A DNA stretch of 64,000 nt from Ruegeria halocynthiae (lineage in GTDB: Bacteria; Pseudomonadota; Alphaproteobacteria; Rhodobacterales; Rhodobacteraceae): NCBI RefSeq assembly GCF_900106805.1, contig NZ_FNNP01000001.1, forward strand, positions 1,178,001-1,242,000, read 5' to 3'. The number at the start of each line of letters is the position of its first letter. Positions within the stretch are counted from its first letter, which is position 1. Both the position numbers and the translations under genes were made by a program. Below are positions 1 to 9,283 of this stretch, one piece after another. The notes under the pieces were generated by a model. It was given only the letters and a program-made list of their open reading frames with translations, made no database searches and was not told where the DNA came from.

Positions 1-259
1 TGCCTTACGGCAAGTATCACAAGTCTTTAACCCATAAAGCCGCATTGTCTGACTGACCCTGTATTTGCTGTAATTTCGAACAAACCGATTAGGTTACCTC
101 AGTTATTCTTGATTTTTTACTTCACCGTGCAATGTTGAAAAAGGCGAAACACGCAACCCGGGCTGTATCGTGTGGGCGAACAGTGATGTGTTGCGGTCTT
201 GCCAACCACTACCCCCACCGATTTGTGGGACAACGTGTAAGTAGAAGGAGACACGGGAA

Positions 260-466
260 ATGCCAACTGGCACCGTGAAATGGTTTAATACAACCAAGGG
301 CTTTGGTTTCATTGCCCCCGATGAAGGTGGCAAAGATGTGTTTGTACACATCTCGGCCGTAGAACGATCCGGCCTGACCGGACTCGCTGACAATCAAAAA
401 GTCTCGTACGAGCTTGAAGACGGACGTGACGGTCGCCAGATGGCGGCTGATTTGAAGCCGCTGTAA
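260..466 (+). CDS. Cold-shock domain protein (CspA family)
   Basis: A 68-residue single cold-shock domain, the usual length for this family. It binds single-stranded RNA and DNA and acts as an RNA chaperone in the cytoplasm. Both nucleic-acid-binding motifs are visible: RNP1 as KGFGFI near residues 13-18 and RNP2 as VFVHIS near 28-33. The start is preceded by AGAAGGAGA at a good distance. The 259 bases upstream hold no convincing gene, which fits the long 5' leaders typical of cold-shock genes, although no promoter is clear. Alphaproteobacteria carry several paralogs, so a specific csp letter is not assigned. Confidence 0.93.
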   Translation: MPTGTVKWFNTTKGFGFIAPDEGGKDVFVHISAVERSGLTGLADNQKVSYELEDGRDGRQMAADLKPL

Positions 467-469
467 GGC

Positions 470-490
470 AAAACCCGCCCCGGCGGGAAA
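470..490 (-). terminator. Probable GC-rich hairpin terminator, minus strand
   Basis: A perfect 6-bp stem CCCGCC/GGCGGG with a 2-base loop lies at 474-487. Read on the minus strand it is followed by TTTTG, as expected of a weak intrinsic terminator for thyX. Read on the plus strand, just after the cold-shock gene, it has no T-run. The distance from the thyX stop is about 140 bases, so the assignment is tentative. Confidence 0.4.
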
Positions 491-626
491 GACAAAGAAG
501 GTTGGCGGCCAATTTTCGGCCGTTGACCGATCTCAGGAACCTATCTTCAATGCGCACTGAAGCTGTTTCAATGCGCGTATTTGTGTTTTCTCAACGAACC
601 GGTAGCTTAAGTCGCAAAGGTTTTCT

Positions 627-1538
627 TCAGCCCTCGCGAATTACCCCTTCAAACTCGCGCCATTCCCGCGCCGTCATGCCTGAATTCTCCTGAGTGACGG
701 TTTCACCGCTGAGCATCCGACGCAGGCAGGTCACCATCTGGGCCGATAGGTTGACCGCACCAAGGCGATAATCTTCAAACGCGCGATAGGCGAACGGCAC
801 CCAATCGGCAACGATCTTGCACATCATATCCGCATAGACCCGAATTTCATACTGCGCGTGCGGGTCGGCCCGCAGACGCAGGAAGTGGAACAGATTGTGC
901 AGGTCCACCTTCCAGTACCATTGCGTGTAGATATTTGCGGGCAGGTTCATTCGCGCCAGTTCACGCGCCAACCCCTGCTGATCATCCTGCCCGATCATCG
1001 CTTCGTAATTGTCATAACAGCGTGCACTGTCCGCCTTCAGAATTTCCAGCACGCGCGCCGCTTCTTCGCCCTGCAACGCATCGCCACGACCCTGATTGTT
1101 GACCTCGGATTGCGCGGCCATGTGTTCGGGTGCGGGGATGTAGAATTCCCGGTCCAGAATCGAATAGCGGGCCGAGTATTCGTTTACATTTGCCGTCCGG
1201 TGGCGAATCCACTGGCGCGCCACGAACACCGGCAGTTTGACGTGCAGCTTAATCTCGCACATCTCAAACGGGGTAGAATGCCAGTGCCGCATCAGATAGC
1301 GGATCAGGCCCTCGTCATTCTGGACGGATTTGGTGCCCTTCCCATAAGACACACGCGCCGCCTGACAGATCGCGGCATCATCGCCCATATAGTCAATGAC
1401 CCGCACAAACCCGTGATCCAGAACCTGATGCGCTGTGTAGAGATTGTCTTCCATGCCTTCGGCAACGACGCGTCGTGTCGGGCTCGACTGTGCACGTTGC
1501 GCTTCGATCTCGGCCAGTTGGTCGTAAGACAGCGGCAT
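627..1538 (-). CDS. thyX: Flavin-dependent thymidylate synthase ThyX
   Basis: Makes dTMP from dUMP with FAD, NADPH and methylene-tetrahydrofolate, independently of ThyA. The family signature RHRx7S is present at residues 112-122 ([11 protein letters not shown]). The protein is 303 residues from the chosen ATG, which sits 7 bases after GGAAAGGA; an ATG 19 codons upstream lacks such a site and was rejected. C-terminal segments typical of ThyX follow ([19 protein letters not shown]). It is transcribed away from the glyoxalase gene across a gap of about 180 bases. Confidence 0.96.
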   Translation of the reverse strand: MPLSYDQLAEIEAQRAQSSPTRRVVAEGMEDNLYTAHQVLDHGFVRVIDYMGDDAAICQAARVSYGKGTKSVQNDEGLIRYLMRHWHSTPFEMCEIKLHVKLPVFVARQWIRHRTANVNEYSARYSILDREFYIPAPEHMAAQSEVNNQGRGDALQGEEAARVLEILKADSARCYDNYEAMIGQDDQQGLARELARMNLPANIYTQWYWKVDLHNLFHFLRLRADPHAQYEIRVYADMMCKIVADWVPFAYRAFEDYRLGAVNLSAQMVTCLRRMLSGETVTQENSGMTAREWREFEGVIREG

Positions 1539-1715
1539 GAAATTGTCCTTTCCAGCAATGAGTCGCCCACCACTATATATCGGCTTTTCGACCATCGAAA
1601 CCGCGATATGTGCGGCTTAATGCGCAATTTTGGAAATGTGCCCGAGCTGCCCCTCGACATGGGACCGCGGCGCGCTAAGCTGCTGATCATCACAATCAAT
1701 GTAAGGAAAGTCGCG

Positions 1716-2144
1716 ATGGGGCTGACATATCTTCACACTATGGTCCGCGTGAAGGATCTTGAGAAATCCATGGCATTCTATGAGCTTCTGGGCCTGAAAG
1801 AGACCCGCCGTTATGAAAGCGAAGCGGGTCGATTCACGCTATTGTTCCTCGCACCACCGGGACAAGAGGATGCCCCGATCGAGCTGACTTATAACTGGGA
1901 TGGAGACGATGATCTGCCTAGTGACAGCCGCCATTTTGGCCACCTCGCCTATGGCGTCGACAATATTTACGAGACCTGCCAGCACCTTCAGGACAACGGA
2001 GTCGTGATCAACCGACCGCCTCGTGATGGTCGCATGGCATTTGTGCGCTCGCCCGACAATATCTCGGTCGAGTTGCTGCAAAACGGACAGGCCCTGGAAC
2101 CGGCAGAGCCTTGGGCGAGCATGGAAAGCGCCGGCCACTGGTGA
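1716..2144 (+). CDS. gloA: Lactoylglutathione lyase (glyoxalase I)
   Basis: Isomerises the hemithioacetal of methylglyoxal and glutathione to S-lactoylglutathione. The 142-residue protein has the duplicated beta-alpha-beta-beta-beta fold of glyoxalase I. Candidate metal ligands are visible in order: H7 (LHTMVRV), the Glu of PIELTYNW, the His of GHLAYGVD and the Glu of SVELLQ. The ATG follows AAGGAAAG. An open frame reaches upstream antisense to thyX, but nothing in it looks coding. The stop overlaps the start of the next gene (GTGA), so the two are probably co-translated. Confidence 0.94.
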   Translation: MGLTYLHTMVRVKDLEKSMAFYELLGLKETRRYESEAGRFTLLFLAPPGQEDAPIELTYNWDGDDDLPSDSRHFGHLAYGVDNIYETCQHLQDNGVVINRPPRDGRMAFVRSPDNISVELLQNGQALEPAEPWASMESAGHW

Positions 2145-2845
2145 TCCGCTGGATAACATCTCTGGGGCTGTTCGTTGCGGGCAGCCCCGTTTGGGCCGAG
2201 CAATGTCGGCTGGCGCTGGTGCTGGCGATGGATGTTTCGACCTCGGTTGATGCCACCGAGGATGCGTTGCAACGTAAAGGGTTAGCCGCCGCCCTGATCG
2301 CGCCCGAGATACAGGAGGCGTTCTTTGTTTCACCACAGCCTGTTGCATTGGCGGTTTATGAATGGTCTGGCAGTTTCAACCAGAAGCTCCTGCTGGATTG
2401 GCAAATAATCACGACAACTGCAGATCTGGTCACAGCTGCCCATCGCATAGGTATCTCCGAGCGATCTACCAGCGATTACCCCACTGCGATGGGCCATGCA
2501 CTGGCGTATGGCGCGACTCTTTTACAACGTGCCCCTGGATGCCTGTCACAAACCATCGACATATCCGGCGATGGCAAGAACAACGACGGTTACGGGCCGC
2601 AAATTGCCTACAAACACTTTCCTTTCGAGAACACCATCGTCAACGGGCTGGTGATCAATGCCGCCGATTTCGAGGGTGAAATCGACCTGATCCCGTTCTT
2701 TCAACAAAACGTTCTACACGGTCCCGGTGCATTCCTCGAAATCGCTGAAGGGTTTGACGATTTCGAACGCGCCATGCGTCGCAAACTTGAGCGGGAATTG
2801 AAAGGTCTGGAACTCAGCGCGCTGCAAACGGAGATAGCAGACTGA
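2141..2845 (+). CDS. DUF1194 secreted protein with VWA-like fold
   Basis: A 234-residue protein with a signal peptide (hydrophobic ITSLGLFVAG, cleavage likely after SPVWA near residue 19). The mature part opens with a DxSxS metal-site-like motif (DVSTS, residues 31-35), as in von Willebrand factor A domains, and carries SGDGKNNDG further on. This matches family DUF1194 of Rhodobacterales, whose role is unknown. The chosen GTG overlaps the gloA stop by 4 bases and gives a clean signal peptide. An upstream TTG at 2111 would place charged residues before it and is less likely. Confidence 0.85.
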   Translation: MIRWITSLGLFVAGSPVWAEQCRLALVLAMDVSTSVDATEDALQRKGLAAALIAPEIQEAFFVSPQPVALAVYEWSGSFNQKLLLDWQIITTTADLVTAAHRIGISERSTSDYPTAMGHALAYGATLLQRAPGCLSQTIDISGDGKNNDGYGPQIAYKHFPFENTIVNGLVINAADFEGEIDLIPFFQQNVLHGPGAFLEIAEGFDDFERAMRRKLERELKGLELSALQTEIAD

Positions 2846-2897
2846 TCCTTTTTGACGTCGTATCGCTTTGCTATCTGACCTGCCGATGTGATTTGCA

Positions 2898-3035
2898 GTG
2901 CTGTCTGGCACCAGCGCTGAACCGCCAGGAGGCGTACGCCTGACCTGGAACAATCAAGAATCGATCGCCCGAAAACTGATCTACAAACCTGACGGGCTGG
3001 TGCTGTCAAAGGCACGGCTTACCCGAGATCAATAG
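2898..3035 (+). CDS. Possible small protein of 45 residues (uncertain)
   Basis: An open frame from GTG to TAG fills the gap between two convergent genes. Its 45 residues look protein-like (LTWNNQESIARKLIYK) with codon choice like the neighbours. It overlaps the 3' end of the MarR gene by 7 bases. There is no convincing ribosome-binding site and no family is recognised, so it may be chance. Confidence 0.25.
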   Translation: MLSGTSAEPPGGVRLTWNNQESIARKLIYKPDGLVLSKARLTRDQ

Positions 3036-3526
3036 ATATAACGAATCTGATCGGTCCAGTATCGTTCCACCCGGCGCAATGATCCGGTGATCTCTTCGAT
3101 GCCGTCAGATCCGATCACACCTCGGCTTTGCAACCCTTCTGCGTGGCGGGCGAACAGGTCTGATACGATATCCCGGATCTCTCGCCCGCGCGGCGTCAGG
3201 CGCACGCGGACCGAGCGGCGGTCGATCTCGCATCTCTGATGATGCATATAGCCCATCTCGACCAGCTTCTTGAGATTGTAGCTGACGTTACTGCCCTGAT
3301 AGTAGCCACGGCTCTTCAACTCTCCGGCTGTAACCTCGTGATCACCAATATTGAACAACAGCAGGGCCTGTACTGCGTTGATCTCTAACACACCAACGCG
3401 CTCGAACTCATCCTTGATGACATCCAGAAGCAAGCGGTGCAAACGCTCGACCAGCGCCAACGCCTCAAGATAGCTCGTCATGAACCCCTTGGTCCCGGGC
3501 GCGGCGACCTGTAACTCCATACTCAT
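3029..3526 (-). CDS. MarR-family winged-helix regulator, LdtR-like
   Basis: A 165-residue DNA-binding protein. Helices at about 50-75 lead into a recognition region (GYYQGSNVSYNLKKLVEMGY), then the wing with DRRSVRVRLTPRG, the usual MarR D-R-R signature. The sequence resembles the LdtR group of alphaproteobacteria, known in relatives for control of an L,D-transpeptidase and stress or motility genes; that link is from memory and inferred here. The ATG follows GGAGGATTGG. The gene stands alone, convergent with the DUF1194 gene, so its targets cannot be read from context. Confidence 0.85.
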   Translation of the reverse strand: MSMELQVAAPGTKGFMTSYLEALALVERLHRLLLDVIKDEFERVGVLEINAVQALLLFNIGDHEVTAGELKSRGYYQGSNVSYNLKKLVEMGYMHHQRCEIDRRSVRVRLTPRGREIRDIVSDLFARHAEGLQSRGVIGSDGIEEITGSLRRVERYWTDQIRYIY

Positions 3527-3603
3527 CCAATCCTCCGATTCATCGCGCTGTTTCTAAAAACATGACGCGAATTCCCGAAAAATCGGTTAAGCCTGATTAT
3601 TCT

Positions 3604-3861
3604 CTATTTTTGAAAGGTCTGCGCGATATCAGCGATCAGATCCGCCAGCGGCGCAGGCGGGCTGGCCTGCCCGGTCACCCATTGGTACAGGTCCTGATCA
3701 TTTTCATGCAGCAGAGCATCAAAGGTGTTCAACCCATCTTCATCCATCGAAGACAGGTTGCGGTCCGCATAGGCCGTCAGAATCAGGTCCATCTCTTTGA
3801 TCCCGCGCCGCATCGAACGCATTTTCATGCGTTTGATACGCGTATCGCGGGATTCTGTCAT
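3604..3861 (-). CDS. sdhE: Succinate dehydrogenase assembly factor SdhE
   Basis: An 85-residue protein of the SdhE/Sdh5 (DUF339) family, which helps attach FAD covalently to SdhA. The conserved RGxxE motif is seen as RGIKEMD at residues 19-25, followed by the family-typical sequence FDALLHENDQDLYQWVTG. Its start overlaps the stop of the XRE gene by 4 bases (ATGA), so the pair is probably co-translated in the order regulator then sdhE. Confidence 0.93.
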   Translation of the reverse strand: MTESRDTRIKRMKMRSMRRGIKEMDLILTAYADRNLSSMDEDGLNTFDALLHENDQDLYQWVTGQASPPAPLADLIADIAQTFQK

Positions 3862-4250
3862 TGACCGCGTTCCAGTTTCAGGCGCAATGCCTTCTCTACG
3901 CGGGCCAGACGCTCGGAACTGGCGCGCATCTCACCCCGGATCGAACGCAGTTCGACCACCAGTTCGTTCAATTCGGCATCGACGTCCCCGGCAAGCGCGG
4001 TGGTGTCCATACCATCGCCTTCACCCGTCAGAAGCCACATGATCGAAACGTTCAGCATCCCGGCCATCATCGACAATTTGTTGGCACGGGGTTCAGACAG
4101 ATCATCTTCCCATCCGACAATCGTGGCCTTTTTGACCCCAAGGCGACGCGCCAACTGAGTCTGGGTCATGCCAGCCGCATCGCGCGCACCAGCAACGCGA
4201 TCCCCGAAAGTTGCAGTATCAGGACCGAACCAGTCATTTTCGTCGTTCAT
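3858..4250 (-). CDS. XRE-family helix-turn-helix regulator
   Basis: A 130-residue protein with a Cro/C1-type helix-turn-helix at about residues 15-70 (TQTQLARRLGVKKATIVGWE) and a short acidic or coiled C-terminus. The start at 4250 follows GGAGT and gives MNDENDWFG; a longer frame reaching 4370 adds a hydrophobic stretch antisense to the next gene's leader and is unlikely. It reads into sdhE by a 4-base overlap and is divergent from the aminotransferase gene across a 92-base gap that must hold both promoters. Confidence 0.88.
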   Translation of the reverse strand: MNDENDWFGPDTATFGDRVAGARDAAGMTQTQLARRLGVKKATIVGWEDDLSEPRANKLSMMAGMLNVSIMWLLTGEGDGMDTTALAGDVDAELNELVVELRSIRGEMRASSERLARVEKALRLKLERGQ

Positions 4251-4321
4251 CGGGGACTCCAATAGGTGGGTTTCAATTGGCTTGATCGATATTCCCGCGC
4301 ACCCTATGACAGACAGGCTGA

Positions 4322-5545
<1,224 letters not shown>

Positions 5546-5559
5546 CCCCGGAGGCCCGA

Positions 5560-5961
5560 ATGTCCACTGACCTGCCCGAGTACTATTTCCGTGTGCGAGA
5601 AAACGGTGCAGCGGTGTTCAGGGTCGATACGGAGAACCGCCAGCGCCGGATTGAGATGGACCAGATTGCAGTGATCAATATCCGCAATGGTGAGGTCAAA
5701 CCGCAGGGCCAGCGCATTCTGACCGACACCGACAAAACTGAAATCGCTCGGTGGATGGAGGAACGCAAGGTTCTGCTTTCGCGGCGCGACATCGACGATA
5801 TTCACCGTACGGTTGACCATTTGAACCTGACCACGCAATGGGCGCAATCCAAGGCAACGGATGAACAGTTGGAAGGAGTGACTGATCGACTTTTGATGGC
5901 GATGCACGATCTGCGATCGGTTCTGGTTAGAAAAAAGTCGGACCGGATCAGCAAAAAGTGA
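5560..5961 (+). CDS. Conserved hypothetical protein of 133 residues
   Basis: I do not recognise a named family. The protein is soluble, mixed in charge, with no signal peptide or membrane segment. Its N-terminal half looks like beta strands (YYFRVRENGAAVFRVD) and its C-terminal half is helical and ends in a basic KKSDRISKK tail. It starts 14 bases after the aminotransferase stop, following GGAGG, so co-transcription is likely. It converges with the MATE gene, whose stop is 4 bases away. Confidence 0.75.
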   Translation: MSTDLPEYYFRVRENGAAVFRVDTENRQRRIEMDQIAVINIRNGEVKPQGQRILTDTDKTEIARWMEERKVLLSRRDIDDIHRTVDHLNLTTQWAQSKATDEQLEGVTDRLLMAMHDLRSVLVRKKSDRISKK

Positions 5962-5965
5962 TCGC

Positions 5966-7330
5966 TCAGGCGGGAACCTCACCGACTTCGTGCACAGATC
6001 GCAACCAGAAGCGGGCCATCAAAAGCACGGCAGCACAGGCAAGACCCAGCACAAGGCCGAGCCACACACCGATCCCCTCCATCCCCTGAACAAAGCCAAA
6101 GTAGTAAGAGGCCGGAATACCGATCACCCAATAGCTGAGCGCAGCCATCACCATCGGAACCTTGGCATCCTGAAGCCCACGCAACAGGCCCAGCGCGATC
6201 ACCTGCGCCCCATCGACAAGCTGGAACAGAGCAGCCATCGCCAGCAGCCCGGAACCAATCAGCAGAATTTGTGGCCGCTGTGGATCATCGGTTTCCATGA
6301 ACAGCGAAATCAATGGTTCGGCACAGGTCAGGAACAGGATAACGGTCAGAACCGACATCACCAAAGACATCCCGATCACTGTAATCGCACCTTTCTCAAG
6401 ATGCGCCCGATCCCGACGGCCCAGTGCATTGCCCGCCCTGATGGTAGCCACGTTCGACAGGCCCAGATGCACCATGAACGTTGCAGATGCGAGGTTCAGT
6501 GCGATGCCATGCGCAGCCAGCGGCACCGGGCCCAACCAACCCATCATCACGGCTGAGATCGCGAACAACGAAACCTCGGCCAGTGTCGTCAGTCCGATGG
6601 GAACACCCAAGCGCAGAACACTCATGAACATCTCCCAATCCGGACGCCAAAAGCGTTGAAACAAGCTGTGGTCCGGCAGCGCCCTCACCGCATAGATCAC
6701 AACCGCCACCAGCGCGACGGTCTGCGTCACGACCGAGGCGATAGCCGCACCGATTACCCCAAGCTCGGGGGCCCCCCAATTTCCGAAAATCAGCGCATAA
6801 TTCGTTACCCCATTGACCATCGCAGCAACGACGGTAATCCAAAGCACGATTTGCGTCCGCTCAAGCGCGGCCAGGTAGGATTTCAAAACCATCACCAGCA
6901 GTGCCGGGAACAGACCCCATCCCGCAATCCGCAGATAAATTGACGCTGTTTCAGCTATTTGCGGCTCTTGCTTTAATGCGATCAATATCGGGTATGACCA
7001 CCACAGAAGGGGCATCATCACTGTTGCATAGATCAGCGATAACCATAAACCCATCCGCGTGGAGCGCCGAATACTAGTCTCATTTTCCTCTGCTGCAGCG
7101 GTCGCAACCATGGGCATAACAGCCAGGCCAAACCCCGCACCAAACAGAAAAAGGACAAAGAAATAGCTACTGGCCAACGTCACCGCCGCCAGCGCCTCAA
7201 TCCCATACCACCCCAACATGATAGTGTCGGTCAGACCAATAGCGAACTGCGCCAGATGCCCGCCGATCAAAGGCAGGCCCAGCACCGTTATCGCGCGCAA
7301 ATGACCGGGATATGTCATCACCTTGTTCAT
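5966..7330 (-). CDS. MATE-family multidrug/cation exporter
   Basis: About 454 residues with roughly 12 hydrophobic segments in two six-helix bundles, as in NorM-type MATE exporters that use Na+ or H+ gradients. Typical MATE sequences are visible near the start (LGLPLIGGHLAQFAIGLTDT, then ADTIMLG-like) and in the second half (GVPIGLTTLAEV). The ATG at 7330 is preferred over the extension to 7366. A second ATG at 7318 (MTYPGHL), closer to AAGG, is also possible. No local regulator suggests a substrate. Confidence 0.9.
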   Translation of the reverse strand: MNKVMTYPGHLRAITVLGLPLIGGHLAQFAIGLTDTIMLGWYGIEALAAVTLASSYFFVLFLFGAGFGLAVMPMVATAAAEENETSIRRSTRMGLWLSLIYATVMMPLLWWSYPILIALKQEPQIAETASIYLRIAGWGLFPALLVMVLKSYLAALERTQIVLWITVVAAMVNGVTNYALIFGNWGAPELGVIGAAIASVVTQTVALVAVVIYAVRALPDHSLFQRFWRPDWEMFMSVLRLGVPIGLTTLAEVSLFAISAVMMGWLGPVPLAAHGIALNLASATFMVHLGLSNVATIRAGNALGRRDRAHLEKGAITVIGMSLVMSVLTVILFLTCAEPLISLFMETDDPQRPQILLIGSGLLAMAALFQLVDGAQVIALGLLRGLQDAKVPMVMAALSYWVIGIPASYYFGFVQGMEGIGVWLGLVLGLACAAVLLMARFWLRSVHEVGEVPA

Positions 7331-7451
7331 CTCGCCAGCCTTAGGCTTGACCGGTCTGCAAGACAAGAGCGAGACAGATTTATTTCAAGGTGAGACTTTC
7401 GAAGCTGCGTGAGCAAAAAGCCATCACCCTCTCGGGCAATGGCCTTGGCCA

Positions 7452-8381
7452 TCAGCCAATCTTGACCTCAGGATGCAACGCTGTCCCATTGATATGGTCC
7501 GAGCGGTGGATCACGTGATGGGCCTGCCCGACGATCATCGGATCCGGCTCACCCACGATTCTGTGGTCCTTGTCCGGGTAATCCAACGTCGACAGAAAGT
7601 GACGCATACAGTTCAGGCGCGCGCGTTTCTTGTCGTTGGATTTGACGATAGTCCAGGGCGCGTCCGCGGTGTCTGTATAAAAGAACATCGCCTCTTTCGC
7701 CTCGGTATAGTCATCCCATTTGCTCAGGCTGGCCTTGTCGATTGGCGACAGTTTCCACTGTTTCAGCGGATCGGTCTCGCGACTTCTAAAGCGGCGCTGT
7801 TGTTCTTCCTGCGTGACCGAGAACCAGTATTTGTAAAGTTGAATACCCGATCGAACCAGCATCCGCTCCAACTCGGGCGTCTGCCGCATGAATTCCAGAT
7901 ACTCGTTAGGAGAACAGAACCCCATCACCCGTTCGACGCCTGCGCGATTGTACCAGGAACGGTCATAAAACACCATCTCGCCGACCGTCGGAAGCTGCTG
8001 CACATAGCGCTGGTAATACCACTGCCCTTTCTCTTCACCGGTCGGTTTGTTCAACGCCACAACACGCGCCTGACGCGGGTTCAGATGCTCCATGAACCTC
8101 TTGATCGTACCGCCTTTCCCTGCGGCATCACGGCCCTCGAACAACAATACAAACCGCTGCCCGGTTTCCTGCCCCCACAATTGCACCTTCAGCAACTCAG
8201 TCTGCAACTCGGCCTTCTGCGCCTCGTATTCCTTACGTGCCAACTTGCGGCCATAGGGGTATCGGCCGCTCTCAAAGGCCTGCCGGATTTTTTCAGGGCT
8301 GGGTGCTGAGCTATCTGGCTTTGAGGGAGTTACCGTTTTGATCTGAGGCGATTTCCGGGCTGTCTCGGGCGTGGCGTCCAT
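7452..8381 (-). CDS. ppk2: Polyphosphate kinase 2 (PPK2)
   Basis: Transfers phosphate between polyphosphate and nucleoside diphosphates. The P-loop is GRDAAGKGG at residues 83-91 and the Walker B-like motif is YDRSWYNR at about 139-146; the lid region follows (RRFRSRETDPLKQWKLSP). The 309 residues form a single-domain enzyme with a disordered, Ser/Pro/Lys-rich N-terminus of about 30 residues. The ATG at 8381 lies 7 bases after GAGGAG, so it is chosen over 8402. Subclass and preferred direction cannot be decided here. Confidence 0.94.
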   Translation of the reverse strand: MDATPETARKSPQIKTVTPSKPDSSAPSPEKIRQAFESGRYPYGRKLARKEYEAQKAELQTELLKVQLWGQETGQRFVLLFEGRDAAGKGGTIKRFMEHLNPRQARVVALNKPTGEEKGQWYYQRYVQQLPTVGEMVFYDRSWYNRAGVERVMGFCSPNEYLEFMRQTPELERMLVRSGIQLYKYWFSVTQEEQQRRFRSRETDPLKQWKLSPIDKASLSKWDDYTEAKEAMFFYTDTADAPWTIVKSNDKKRARLNCMRHFLSTLDYPDKDHRIVGEPDPMIVGQAHHVIHRSDHINGTALHPEVKIG

Positions 8382-8644
8382 GCTTGTTCTCCTCGGCTTC
8401 ACTGTCTTTGGAAACCTCTAGCAAATGACCTCGGCCCGCGCATTGATTGGTGTCAAACTGACTTATGTTTTCCCGCAATTATGATGCGATATTTCGTCCA
8501 ATCCGCCGTTATCCAGCACAGCGATCACTTCCCACGAACCGCCCTGATCCAGTCTTTGACTGGCTATAAGATCCCGAAGAGCAGGCATTACTTGCCCATT
8601 GGTTCGAGAGCCAATGGCGGCGGAGAAAGCCCCTCACTCTACCC

Positions 8645-9256
8645 TTACCGATGCCCCCAATCGCCGGGATTGTCGGAATTGTTCGGCGACAACCCCAAAA
8701 CATCCCCCTCGGTCGAACATCCCAGCCCCAGTACCGTTCTGTTGGCATAGGAGAAATACGAACACACCTGGTTGATCTCGAGGATCTCTCCATCCTCCCA
8801 ACCCGCCTCCCGCAGAGCGGAAACATCTGCCTCGATCAGATCACCTGGCGCCTCGGTTAGCTTACGCGCGTAACCCATCGCTGCCACCTGCGCCGCGTCC
8901 AATGGGGCCGAAGCCGGATCACGCGCCTCAATCGCGGCACGTATCTCATTTCCGCGTGCTTCATCCTGCAACAGCCGTTGCAGTCCGGCGAAGTGATGTT
9001 CGACACAATAGCCGCATCGGTTCAACGCGCTGACCCAAACGCCGAGCACTTCCAGAAACCACTTGGGCACCGTATTGGCCGAGTGATGCAGAACGTTCTT
9101 GTAAACCGCCATGTGGGCTTCCATCGAATGCGGACGCAACGAATGTGCCATCATGATGTTGTCGACATTGTTATCCGGGCCAGTCACCCGTTCATAAAGC
9201 TTCTTCAGCTTTCCTGTTGCCTCGTTGAACGGCACCGTTCTGATCCAACTCATCAT
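8645..9256 (-). CDS. Carboxymuconolactone decarboxylase / AhpD-family protein
   Basis: A 203-residue all-helical protein of the peroxidase-related CMD group. The redox motif is CGYC at residues 81-84 followed by EHH and AGL, matching the E..CxxC..H arrangement of AhpD-like proteins. Some relatives reduce hydroperoxides through this Cys pair, but the substrate of this copy is unknown. Two in-frame ATGs (9256 and 9253) follow TAGGA. It is followed by a 263-base gap before ppk2 in which I see no gene. Confidence 0.85.
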   Translation of the reverse strand: MMSWIRTVPFNEATGKLKKLYERVTGPDNNVDNIMMAHSLRPHSMEAHMAVYKNVLHHSANTVPKWFLEVLGVWVSALNRCGYCVEHHFAGLQRLLQDEARGNEIRAAIEARDPASAPLDAAQVAAMGYARKLTEAPGDLIEADVSALREAGWEDGEILEINQVCSYFSYANRTVLGLGCSTEGDVLGLSPNNSDNPGDWGHR

Positions 9257-9283
9257 ATCATTCCTATCCGATAATGGCTTCGC

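Noticed and set aside
858-1715. 286-codon extension ahead of gloA in the same frame
   Set aside because: It lies antisense to thyX and shows no protein-like pattern; the gloA start at 1716 has its own ribosome-binding site.
5990-6556. 188-codon plus-strand frame
   Set aside because: Antisense to the MATE exporter, Gln/His/Arg-rich, no motif.
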